Of a DNA stretch of 64,000 nucleotides, positions 1 through 7,851 are shown one piece after another. The stretch lies in the NCBI RefSeq assembly GCF_004801395.1, contig NZ_SSOA01000002.1:679889-743888 (forward strand). The letters are read 5' to 3'. Position numbers and translations under genes: made by a program. Each line of letters starts with the position of its first letter. The first letter of the stretch is position 1. The notes below the pieces were generated by a model. That model saw nothing but the letters and a program-made list of their open reading frames with translations. It was not told the DNA's origin and did not search any database. The stretch comes from Gillisella terrae (GTDB lineage Bacteria; Pseudomonadota; Alphaproteobacteria; Rhizobiales; Rhizobiaceae).

Positions 1-487
1 GCAGGCGAAACATGGTGTCATTGCCAGCCCGATAAAGATACATCGCCCGTGCGCCCAGCGGATTGTTAGGACCACCCGGCAAACCACCGGCATATTTCAT
101 GTTCTTTTCGGGGTCACGACGCAGCATATTGGGCGTCGGCGTCCAGGTGGGCCACTCAGCTTTGCGGCCGACATAGGCGTTGCCTGCCAACGCATAACCA
201 TTACGCCCCACACCCACGCCGTAGCGGATGGCGCGGCCATTGCCCAACACGTAGTAGAGCCTGCGGGCGGGCGTATCGACCACCACGGTGCCCGGCGCTT
301 CCTGGGTTTGATAGGCAACTTCCTGACGACGCAGTTCTGGCGGAATCTTGTCCAGCGCCACGCGGGGCAGCGGATGCCGCTCATCCAGCTTATCGCCATA
401 GAGTGCTTGCTGATCGACCTGATTGGTCTTGCAGCCGGCAAGAAACAAGGGCATGCCAAAGATCAAACCGCGCCGAGATAATGTCAT
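1..487 (-). CDS. L,D-transpeptidase (YkuD family) lipoprotein, partial
   Basis: The reading frame starts at the ATG at 485-487 and runs off the left edge of the window, so only about 162 N-terminal residues are present. The first 20 residues form a short hydrophobic leader ending in a lipobox (LAGC), so the product is probably a lipoprotein. From about residue 65 (GTVVVDTPARRLYYV) the sequence matches the start of a YkuD domain, the family that makes 3-3 cross-links in peptidoglycan or anchors lipoproteins to it. The catalytic His/Cys segment lies outside the window, so activity cannot be judged. It is divergent from mgtE. Confidence 0.8.
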   Translation of the reverse strand, partial: MTLSRRGLIFGMPLFLAGCKTNQVDQQALYGDKLDERHPLPRVALDKIPPELRRQEVAYQTQEAPGTVVVDTPARRLYYVLGNGRAIRYGVGVGRNGYALAGNAYVGRKAEWPTWTPTPNMLRRDPEKNMKYAGGLPGGPNNPLGARAMYLYRAGNDTMFRL

Positions 488-839
488 GACCTTGCCTTTT
501 TCGAGTCGTTTTCGTGGCAAGAAAATATTGAGTTTATGGTTAATAGACCGTTAAACGTGTTTTCTTTTTTCGAATGCTCACATGTTCACGCTTTTGTGTT
601 TTGCGCCAAGCTTTCGCGTTGCACCATCAGTCTGGCTCTGACTTGACATTTCAGAAAAACAGGAGCAGCTATCAACCACGCGCACGACGTTTCGTGGCGC
701 GGATATCAACGGAGTCATCGTCAAGATGCCAAGCGACAGTACCAGTCGATTGTGTTTGCCGTACGCGGCCGCCTTGCTCTGACGCCGTCAGCTTGCCAGG
801 TCGGTTGCGCTACGGCGGATCGACGGAAAGGCGAGCATT
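488..839. other. Divergent intergenic region, long mgtE leader
   Basis: About 350 bases separate the transpeptidase and mgtE start codons. No convincing gene is present. A TTGACA hexamer at 643-648 could be a -35 box for mgtE, which would give an untranslated leader of about 170 nt. That leader contains a short hairpin (CACGA/TCGTG near 684-696). I do not recognise a known magnesium riboswitch in it. Confidence 0.35.
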
Positions 840-2216
840 ATGAATATCCAACGCTTTCCCATGAATGCGGGCAATAAAGCTCGCCACCTTCTCAATGACA
901 GCCTCAACGTTGTCAGCGTCTCTGAGCGCATCGAGCAAATGAACCGGCTGGATGTGGAAGAAGCCGCACGCCTGCTCGACAGCCTGCCACAGCAAAAGGC
1001 CCTGCGCGTCATTGCTCGGCCTGAACTCAATGACGCGGCAGATATTATTGCCGCTTTGCCATCCGAGCACGCTGTGCGTCTCTTGAAAGCCACCGCCCAC
1101 GACCGCGTGGCCGATATTTTTCAAGATATGAATGAGCGCTGCCGCGTGGCCATTTTTGCGCGCCTCGACCCCGCAACCGCCCATGCCGTTGAACATTTGA
1201 TGGCCTATCCGCAGCGCACGGCTGGCTCGATCATGACCACCGAATTTGTCAGCGTTACCGATAATTTCACGGTTGGCGAAACGCTGGCCCATGTGCGCAA
1301 GGTCGAAAATGCCAGTGAAACTGTTTACGCCATCTATGTGCTGGACCAGATCAGCAAGCGGTTAATTGGCGTCGTTTCGCTGCGCCGCCTGATCACCGTG
1401 CCATCGGAAGCCTCGATCCTGTCGGTTGCCCAGCGCGATGGCGTGGTTACAGCAACCGGCCTCACACCGCAGGAAGAAGTTGCCCGGATGATCCGCCGCA
1501 ACAACCTGCTGGCGCTGCCCATTGTCGATGAAAATTTCATGATGCTGGGCATTGTTACGGTTGATGACGTGATCGACACCATGATTGCCGACACCACCGA
1601 AGATGCGCAGAAATTTGGCGGCATGGAAGCACTCGGCAAGCCTTATATGCAGATCAGTTTCGCAGGCATGATCAAGAAACGCGCAGGCTGGCTGGCTGCG
1701 CTGTTTCTGGGCGAAATGCTCACGGCCAGCGCCATGCAATATTTTGAAGGTGAGCTGGAAAAGGCGGTGGTGCTGACCCTGTTTATTCCGCTGATCATGA
1801 GCTCTGGCGGCAATTCAGGCTCCCAGGCCACATCTCTGATCATTCGGGCCTTGGCGGTTGGCGAGTTGAAACTCTCCGACTGGTGGCGGGTGGCGCTGCG
1901 CGAATTGCCAACCGGCATAACGCTGGGGGCCATTCTCGGTTTGGTCGGTTTTGTACGCATTGCGATGTGGCAACATCTGGGCCTCTATAACTATGGTGAC
2001 CACTGGCTGCTGGTTGGCTTCACCGTGTTTGCGGCCCTGATTGGCATTGTTACCTTCGGCTCCATGGCAGGCTCCATGCTGCCATTTTTGCTGCAACGCC
2101 TGCGCCTTGACCCTGCCAGCGCCTCGGCACCGGCTGTGGCAACCTTGGTGGATGTCAGCGGATTGGTGATTTATTTCACCGTAGCGCTGGTGATTTTGAG
2201 CGGAACTTTGTTGTAA
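840..2216 (+). CDS. mgtE: Magnesium transporter MgtE
   Basis: A 458-residue protein with the full MgtE layout: a cytosolic MgtE N domain (about residues 15-130), two CBS domains (about 130-255) that sense intracellular Mg2+, and a five-helix membrane pore (about 270-458). The pore signature near the C-terminus (TLVDVSG, with Asp438) matches the conserved acidic residue that selects Mg2+ in the family. It acts in the inner membrane as a gated Mg2+ channel. Its 3' end converges on the PBP gene, with a shared hairpin between them. Confidence 0.95.
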   Translation: MNIQRFPMNAGNKARHLLNDSLNVVSVSERIEQMNRLDVEEAARLLDSLPQQKALRVIARPELNDAADIIAALPSEHAVRLLKATAHDRVADIFQDMNERCRVAIFARLDPATAHAVEHLMAYPQRTAGSIMTTEFVSVTDNFTVGETLAHVRKVENASETVYAIYVLDQISKRLIGVVSLRRLITVPSEASILSVAQRDGVVTATGLTPQEEVARMIRRNNLLALPIVDENFMMLGIVTVDDVIDTMIADTTEDAQKFGGMEALGKPYMQISFAGMIKKRAGWLAALFLGEMLTASAMQYFEGELEKAVVLTLFIPLIMSSGGNSGSQATSLIIRALAVGELKLSDWWRVALRELPTGITLGAILGLVGFVRIAMWQHLGLYNYGDHWLLVGFTVFAALIGIVTFGSMAGSMLPFLLQRLRLDPASASAPAVATLVDVSGLVIYFTVALVILSGTLL

Positions 2217-2240
2217 AACGCTACCTGTTCCGATCAAAAG

Positions 2241-2263
2241 CCGCCCGGTCGATAACCGGGCGG
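2241..2263. terminator. Hairpin between convergent mgtE and PBP genes
   Basis: A perfect 9-bp stem (CCGCCCGGT / ACCGGGCGG) with a 5-nt loop sits between the mgtE stop (2216) and the PBP stop (2269). Neither side has a strong T tract, so it may be a bidirectional, weak terminator. Confidence 0.55.
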
Positions 2264-2268
2264 TCGAA

Positions 2269-3999
2269 TCAGTAGCCCACCAGCGTATTTTTTCCGACAT
2301 CCTCCTGAACACCCAAAAGGGGTGCTGCGCGGGCGATAATATCGTGGACCATGGGCGCCGCAGTCTCGGTGGCGAGATTCAAGTTGTGCAGGCCGGTCAG
2401 CGGCTGGTCGATAATGGCCAGCACCACGTATTTCGGATTATTTATAGGGAAAGCGGCCAGGAACGAATTGAAGCTGAGCTTGTGCGAATAGACGCCATGG
2501 ATAACCTTATTGGCGGTGCCCGTTTTACCGCCAACGTGAAAACCCATGACATCGGCAGTTCTGCCTGTGCCTTGTTCTCCGTTTAATTTAAAGAGATAGC
2601 GAATCGTGTCACTGGTGCTCGTCTTGACGACGGTCTTTGCGGTTTTCTCTGCTTCTTCTTCAGTGCGTGGCAGAAAAGTCGGCTCGATCAGCTTACCACC
2701 GTCCATCAGTGCCGCACCGGCAACTGCGACTTGCAGAGGGGTGGTTGCCACTCCATGACCAAATGAAACGGTGATAGACGTCAACTTGCTCCAAACCCGT
2801 GGCTGGCTCGGCGTTTTCACCTCGGGCAATTCGGTTTGAAGACGGGTCAGCAGACCCAAACGATTAAGGTATTCCTTCTGCGCATCCATCCCGACAACCT
2901 CAATGATTTTTGCCGTGCCGATATTGGAGGAATAGCGAAACACTTCTGGTACGCTCAGGAAACGTCGCGGCACATCGCGGTCATCATGGATGGTGAAACG
3001 GCCAATGTGGAGCGGGCTCGTTGCATCAAATGTGTCGGTCAGCTTCACAGAATTGGTGTCAAAGGCCATCGCCATGGAAAAGGTCTTGAAGGTCGACCCC
3101 ATCTCAAACGTGCCGTTTGACATGCGATTCAGCCACCCCTGCCCGCCCGTTCCTTGCGGATCATTCGGATCAAAATCCGGCACAGATGCCATGGCCAGCA
3201 CCTCTCCCGTGTGAATGTCGAGAACCACAGCCCCCGCAGCCTGCGCCTTATAGGTGGTCAAGGCATCACTGATCACATCATGAACAATGTTCTGCACGCG
3301 CAAATCAATCGACAACTTGACTGGCTCAAGCGCGCTTGGTGTCGCAAGGCCCGTGGCTGCCAGATCGGACAGGCCTTGAGAGTCGATATATTTCTCCATA
3401 CCGGCAACGCCGTGATTGTCGATATCGACATAACCCAAAACATGAGCCGCCGTGCGCCCGCCCGGATAAAAGCGCTTCACCTCCGGTCGAAAGCCAATGG
3501 CAGGAAGCCCTAGTTTCATCACCTGATTTTGCTGTTCTGGCGTTAACTGGCGTTCCAGCCAGGCAAAATGGGACTTTCGATCAGACAGCTTCTTATAAAG
3601 AGCCTTTCTATCCAGATCGGGAAACAGCCCGGAGATTTTCTCCACCGCTTCATCGACATCGACAATGCGGTGTGGGTCGGCGAACATCGAAACCGTTCGG
3701 ATATCGGTGGCCATGATCTGGCCGTTTCGATCCAGAATATCCGGCCGCCAGGCAATCTGGAGAGGCGGTAGAATTTTTGATATATCGGGCAATGTCTCTG
3801 AGCCCATATATCCCAATTTGGCAAAGAGAGCGGCATAAAACAGCAGGACCCCGCCCGAAATGACCATGATTCGGGATTTGGCCTGCCGATGGCGCTTTCG
3901 CTCCTCTACAAATTGACGCTTGCTCGAGCGCACACTGAACTTAAGTTCCCGGAGGCGGCCAGCTTTGGAGCTGAAATGTTGAACAATCGACATTGGCAA
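2269..3999 (-). CDS. FtsI/PBP2-type penicillin-binding protein, stand-alone paralogue
   Basis: A 576-residue class B penicillin-binding protein (peptidoglycan DD-transpeptidase). It has a cytoplasmic N-terminus, one membrane anchor (about residues 43-62), a PBP dimerisation domain (about 85-190) and a transpeptidase domain (about 230-560). The catalytic motifs are complete: SxxK at 302-305 (STFK), SxN at 357-359 (SSN) and KTG at 482-484. The gene stands alone and not in an mraW-ftsL-ftsI-murE cluster, so it is probably a second FtsI-like enzyme and not the main division PBP. The long basic N-terminal tail (RKRHRQAKSR) is typical of rhizobial FtsI. Confidence 0.88.
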   Translation of the reverse strand: MPMSIVQHFSSKAGRLRELKFSVRSSKRQFVEERKRHRQAKSRIMVISGGVLLFYAALFAKLGYMGSETLPDISKILPPLQIAWRPDILDRNGQIMATDIRTVSMFADPHRIVDVDEAVEKISGLFPDLDRKALYKKLSDRKSHFAWLERQLTPEQQNQVMKLGLPAIGFRPEVKRFYPGGRTAAHVLGYVDIDNHGVAGMEKYIDSQGLSDLAATGLATPSALEPVKLSIDLRVQNIVHDVISDALTTYKAQAAGAVVLDIHTGEVLAMASVPDFDPNDPQGTGGQGWLNRMSNGTFEMGSTFKTFSMAMAFDTNSVKLTDTFDATSPLHIGRFTIHDDRDVPRRFLSVPEVFRYSSNIGTAKIIEVVGMDAQKEYLNRLGLLTRLQTELPEVKTPSQPRVWSKLTSITVSFGHGVATTPLQVAVAGAALMDGGKLIEPTFLPRTEEEAEKTAKTVVKTSTSDTIRYLFKLNGEQGTGRTADVMGFHVGGKTGTANKVIHGVYSHKLSFNSFLAAFPINNPKYVVLAIIDQPLTGLHNLNLATETAAPMVHDIIARAAPLLGVQEDVGKNTLVGY

Positions 4000-4224
4000 G
4001 CGCTTCTTCAGAAAAACTTAATGCAACGTTAAAATTATAGAGATCGACTTAATGAAGCGTTAAGATTTGACACTGAGGCGCGGCCAATCCTTTGGATTGC
4101 GTCAACTTTGCGTGAAGGACACTCGCGGGAAATTGTAGTGAGATTGTGTTCGGGTCAGCTGCGGTGTGAAAGCCGAGAATTACGACCCGAACCCAAAGTG
4201 AAGGCTCATCGGCTTCACCAAAAA

Positions 4225-4380
4225 GGCCGGGATTGCTCCCGGCCCCAGACTGCTGACAAACCCTAAATTTATCCTCGACGTCATGCTCGGCCCTGTGCCG
4301 AGCATCTAACCACGCTAATTTCATAAGCAAAGTCAATTGCTTATCCAGCCACGGCAGACCCTCGGGACAGGCCCGAGGGT
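4225..4380. repeat. Cluster of three palindromes in the PBP-ilvE gap
   Basis: The 446-base gap between the divergently placed PBP start and the ilvE stop holds no gene but three hairpins: GGCCGGG/CCCGGCC at 4225-4244, ATGCTCGGC/GCCGAGCAT at 4283-4305 and ACCCTCGGG/CCCGAGGGT at 4358-4380. The last two, with their flanks (gacgtc.., ..gtgacga), resemble short REP-like elements that I recall between genes of many Rhizobiales; that assignment is from memory. Confidence 0.55.
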
Positions 4381-4415
4381 GACGAAACGTCGAGCGAGAG
4401 GTTTGTCAATAAGCT

Positions 4416-4440
4416 GAGGGCCACATCTGCTGTGGCCCTC
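4416..4440 (-). terminator. Probable ilvE terminator hairpin
   Basis: A perfect 10-bp stem (GAGGGCCACA / TGTGGCCCTC) with a 5-nt loop lies immediately after the ilvE stop codon (minus strand). The T tract is poor. Confidence 0.6.
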
Positions 4441-4445
4441 TTCAT

Positions 4446-5549
4446 TCAAATTCCGTCAATCGTTCTGACCCAACCATGGGGATCATTACTTTTGCCGCGT
4501 TGGATGCTGACAAGCTGTTCGCGGATTTTGGTGGTCACTGGGCCGGTTTCACCGGTGCCAATCTGGAAGCTGCCTTGCGTGAATTTAACCTCACCAATGC
4601 CCGCCACCACAGCGGCGGTACCGCAGGCGAAGGCTTCCTTGAGTTTGCCGCTCTTGGCATCGGCCTGCCATTCCTCAAAGGAATAAGGCCGCTCGTTGAC
4701 TGTCATGCCCTGATCGCGCATTAGCGACAGCAGGGAATTGCGGGTGATGCCGGGCAGGATTGTGCCGCCAAGTGGTGGCGTGACCAGCGAGCCATCGTCC
4801 ATGACGAAAAACACATTCATGCCGCCCAGTTCTTCCACCCATTTGTGTTCGGCAGCATCCAGAAACGCTACCTGATCACAGCCGTGCTCAACAGCTTCCT
4901 GCTGGGCAATCAGGCTGGCTGCGTAATTGCCACCGCATTTGGCAGCACCCGTGCCGCCGGGAGCAGCACGGGTATAGTTTTCCGAGACCCAGATTTTTAC
5001 GGCCTTGGCTCCACCCTTGAAATAAGGACCAACCGGCGAAGCAATTACGCAGAAAATATAATCGCGCGCTGGCCGCACGCCCAAGAAAGCTTCCGTGGCA
5101 AACATGAACGGACGCAGGTAAAGGCTGCCCTCACCTTCTGGAATCCACTTCGCGTCGGTTTTGACCAGCTGATCAATGGCTTGCAAAAACAGCTCTTGTG
5201 GAATTTCCGGCATCGCCATGCGCTTGGCCGATTCATTGAAGCGGCGGGCGTTTTCATCGGGACGAAACAGCACGACTTTGCCATCGCCGGTGCGATAGGC
5301 CTTCATGCCCTCGAAGATTTCCTGCGCGTAGTGCAACACAGCCGCCGCCGGATCAATGGCAAAAGGGCCACGTGCGGTAATTTCGGCAGAATGCCAGCCC
5401 TTCACCACATTCCAGTGAATGACCGCCATATGGTCAGAAAACAGCGTGCCAAAGCCCAGGCTTTGAAACGCTTGCAACCGCTCATCCTCTGGCATCGGAT
5501 TGGCGTTGAGCTTGATGGTGAATTCGGATGGCGAAGCTTCGGCAGACAT
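4446..5549 (-). CDS. ilvE: Branched-chain amino acid aminotransferase
   Basis: A 367-residue class IV PLP-dependent aminotransferase of the longer BCAT type. It moves the amino group between glutamate and the keto acids of leucine, isoleucine and valine in the cytosol. The PLP lysine is Lys204 in GAAKCGGNYA, and the conserved EIFEGMKAYR and EELGGMN motifs are present. It is monocistronic, with a terminator hairpin downstream and a perfect inverted repeat 24 bases upstream of the start that looks like an operator. The ATG at 5549 is followed by the usual hydrophilic BCAT leader. Confidence 0.93.
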   Translation of the reverse strand: MSAEASPSEFTIKLNANPMPEDERLQAFQSLGFGTLFSDHMAVIHWNVVKGWHSAEITARGPFAIDPAAAVLHYAQEIFEGMKAYRTGDGKVVLFRPDENARRFNESAKRMAMPEIPQELFLQAIDQLVKTDAKWIPEGEGSLYLRPFMFATEAFLGVRPARDYIFCVIASPVGPYFKGGAKAVKIWVSENYTRAAPGGTGAAKCGGNYAASLIAQQEAVEHGCDQVAFLDAAEHKWVEELGGMNVFFVMDDGSLVTPPLGGTILPGITRNSLLSLMRDQGMTVNERPYSFEEWQADAKSGKLKEAFACGTAAVVAGIGEVKFTQGSFQIGTGETGPVTTKIREQLVSIQRGKSNDPHGWVRTIDGI

Positions 5550-5572
5550 GACGGATGACCTCTTGAAAACAA

Positions 5573-5601
5573 TCGATAGGTCAGTATTGCTGACCTATCG
5601 A
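5573..5601. promoter_or_regulatory. Perfect inverted repeat upstream of ilvE (candidate operator)
   Basis: TCGATAGGTCAG, 5-nt spacer, CTGACCTATCGA: 12-bp arms with no mismatch, 24 bases upstream of the ilvE start. The size and spacing suit a dimeric winged-helix repressor (for example MarR type). No regulator gene is adjacent, so the binding protein is unknown. Confidence 0.55.
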
Positions 5602-5671
5602 ACTTTGCTTACAGAGCAACATCACCTTTCACAAGCCATTTCAAGGCCAAACCATGTATTTTTGGCAAATA

Positions 5672-5980
5672 TTACATGTTTGGATAAACCGGCCCCTCTC
5701 CGCCTGCATTTTAGGAACGGAGGTCCGTGCGGACCACTTCACCCAAACTCTTTCCCCATGAAACCTGTCCCGGCATCTCACGATGCCGGGGGTCATGGGC
5801 TTACATGTTTGGATAAACTGGTCCTTCGCCTGCATTCTAAGAACGGAGGTCCGTGCGGACCACTTCACCCAAACATTACATGTTTGGATAAACTGGTCCT
5901 TCGCCTGCATTCTAAGAACGGAGGTCTGTGCGGACCACTTCACCCAAATATTACATATTTGGATAAACTGGTCCTTCGCC
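5672..5980. repeat. 75-bp tandem repeats that copy the ETF-QO 3' end
   Basis: On the minus strand, the last 30 bases of the ETF-QO gene (encoding GEGPVYPNM and the stop) recur directly downstream. The copies begin, reading the plus strand, at 5951 (the gene itself), 5876, 5801 and a diverged one at 5672. The first three are exactly 75 bases apart. Each spacer carries a GGTCCG/CGGACC hairpin. The oldest-looking copy is separated by an unrelated hairpin (CCCGGCATC/GATGCCGGG near 5769-5790). The layout suggests repeated duplication of the gene end and its terminator. Confidence 0.9.
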
Positions 5981-7612
5981 TCCTTGGGGCGGCACCCAGG
6001 TGATGTTCTGGTTCGGGTCCTTGATGTCGCAGGTTTTGCAATGAACGCAGTTCTGCGCGTTGATCACAAAGCTTTCCTCGCCGTCTTTCTCCACCCATTC
6101 ATACACGCCGGCAGGACAGTAGCGGTTTGACGGACCAGCATAAACACCAAGCTCGGACGATTTCTGCAAGGCCAGATCCTTGACCTTCAGGTGCACAGGC
6201 TGGTCTTCTTCGTGGTTGGTGTTCGACAAGAACACCGAGGACAGGCGATCAAAGGTCAGCACGCCATCGGGCTTGGGATAGTCGATCTTCTTGTGCTTTG
6301 CTGCGGGCTCAAGGCATTGCGCGTCGGTCTTGCCATGTTTGAGCGTGCCGAAGAAGGAGAAGCCAAACAGCTGGTTGGTCCACATATCCAACCCGCCAAG
6401 ACCAACGCCAATGGCGGTACCAAATTTCGACCACAGTGGCTTAACATTGCGCACCCGCTTCAAGTCCTTGCCGATGTCGCCCTCACGCCAGCTGTTTTCG
6501 ATCTCAATCGGCTCATCATTGGCACGACCAGCCGCAATCGCCTCGGCAATCTTCTCCGCCGCCATCATGCCGGACAACACGGCATTATGGCTGCCCTTGA
6601 TGCGCGGCACGTTGACCATGCCCGCCGAACAGCCCAGCAGCGCGCCGCCGGGGAAGGACAGCTTCGGCACCGATTGATAGCCACCCTCGGTAATGGCGCG
6701 CGCGCCATAAGAAATGCGCTTTGCGCCCTCAAACGTATCACGAATGGCCGGATGCGTCTTGAAGCGCTGGAACTCTTCAAACGGGAAAAGATACGGATTC
6801 TTGTAATTCAGGTGGGTTACAAAACCAACCGCCACCTGATTATCCTCAAGATGATAGAGGAAGGAGCCGCCGCCGGTTTTCATATCCAGCGGCCAGCCAA
6901 ACGAGTGCTGCACCAGCCCCGGTTTGTGATGCTCCGGCTTCACCTGCCAAAGCTCCTTGATGCCAAGGCCAAACTTTTGCACATCGCTGTCGCGCGACAG
7001 ATCAAATTTGGCAATCAGCTGCTTGGCCAGCGAGCCGCGCACGCCTTCGCCAATCAGCACATATTTACCCAAAAGCTCCATGCCGCGCGTATAATTGGGG
7101 CCGGGTTCGCCGTTTTTCTCAATGCCCATATCGCCGGTCGCCACACCAATCACCGCACCGGCGTCGTTATAAAGCACTTCGGTGGCGGCAAAGCCGGGGT
7201 AGATGTCCACGCCGAGAGCTTCCGCGTGGCCCGCCAGCCAGCGACAGACATTGCCCAGCGAAACGATGTAATTGCCATGGTTGTTCATCAACGGCGGCAT
7301 CAGCGCGTTGGGCAGACGAATCGAACCTGCTGGCCCAAGGAACAAGAAATGATCGGCCTTCACTTCCGTCTTAAACGGATGGTCAGCCTCGCTGCGCCAA
7401 TCGGGCAGCAATCGGTCAATGCCAATTGGATCAACCACCGCGCCGGAGAGGATATGCGCACCAACTTCGGCCCCCTTTTCCAGCACGACCACGGAAAGCT
7501 CAGGATTGACCTGTTTCAGGCGAATGGCCGCAGAAAGCCCAGCAGGCCCCGCACCCACAATCACCACATCAAATTCCATGCTCTCGCGCTCTGGCAGCTC
7601 TTGTTCGTTCAT
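5951..7612 (-). CDS. Electron transfer flavoprotein-ubiquinone oxidoreductase
   Basis: A 553-residue inner-membrane-associated enzyme that passes electrons from reduced electron transfer flavoprotein (fatty acid and amino acid oxidation) to ubiquinone. The N-terminus has the FAD-binding VVIVGAGPAGLSAA motif. The C-terminal domain carries the four-cysteine 4Fe-4S site (NRYCPAGVYEW, then CVHCKTC). The ATG at 7610-7612 is chosen because GGAGAGAG lies just upstream; an in-frame ATG 12 codons earlier lacks this. The stop falls in the first unit of the 75-bp tandem repeats. It is divergent from the SIR2-TPR gene. Confidence 0.95.
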   Translation of the reverse strand: MNEQELPERESMEFDVVIVGAGPAGLSAAIRLKQVNPELSVVVLEKGAEVGAHILSGAVVDPIGIDRLLPDWRSEADHPFKTEVKADHFLFLGPAGSIRLPNALMPPLMNNHGNYIVSLGNVCRWLAGHAEALGVDIYPGFAATEVLYNDAGAVIGVATGDMGIEKNGEPGPNYTRGMELLGKYVLIGEGVRGSLAKQLIAKFDLSRDSDVQKFGLGIKELWQVKPEHHKPGLVQHSFGWPLDMKTGGGSFLYHLEDNQVAVGFVTHLNYKNPYLFPFEEFQRFKTHPAIRDTFEGAKRISYGARAITEGGYQSVPKLSFPGGALLGCSAGMVNVPRIKGSHNAVLSGMMAAEKIAEAIAAGRANDEPIEIENSWREGDIGKDLKRVRNVKPLWSKFGTAIGVGLGGLDMWTNQLFGFSFFGTLKHGKTDAQCLEPAAKHKKIDYPKPDGVLTFDRLSSVFLSNTNHEEDQPVHLKVKDLALQKSSELGVYAGPSNRYCPAGVYEWVEKDGEESFVINAQNCVHCKTCDIKDPNQNITWVPPQGGEGPVYPNM

Positions 7613-7727
7613 TTTCTCTCTCCGCTCAGCGTGGTCCCAGTGTTGCATTCTTACTTGTCAAATCGCAGGCAACTTGTCGAGCCACGACATGGACGACAGT
7701 TTCGCGAAATTTTCGCGCGCTACTATG

Positions 7728-7754
7728 ACGTAAGAGAATACCTATCTCTTACGT
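7728..7754. promoter_or_regulatory. Perfect inverted repeat between ETF-QO and SIR2-TPR genes
   Basis: ACGTAAGAGA, 7-nt spacer, TCTCTTACGT: 10-bp arms with no mismatch, about 115 bases upstream of the ETF-QO start and about 98 upstream of the SIR2 start. It could be an operator controlling one or both divergent genes. It is not followed by a T tract, and being divergent to both genes it is not a terminator. Confidence 0.5.
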
Positions 7755-7851
7755 GCACGTAAACTATCTGATCAAAATCCCGCGTAATTGCCAAAATTGA
7801 CACCTTTGTCCATTCCATGCAAATCGAGGCGAGCGGATCTTGGGGGCCAAA

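Noticed and set aside
97..459. 120-codon ORF on the minus strand
   Set aside because: Shifted frame of the L,D-transpeptidase, which is the frame with a lipobox and YkuD similarity.
574..843. 89-codon ORF before mgtE
   Set aside because: No ribosome-binding site, Arg/Ser/Cys-rich, out of frame overlap with the mgtE start.
5672..5980. CRISPR-like array
   Set aside because: Units are contiguous 75-bp copies with no unique spacers and contain the ETF-QO gene end.
6191..7762. 523-codon ORF on the plus strand
   Set aside because: Antisense shadow of the ETF-QO gene; His/Arg/Gln-rich composition with no domain.
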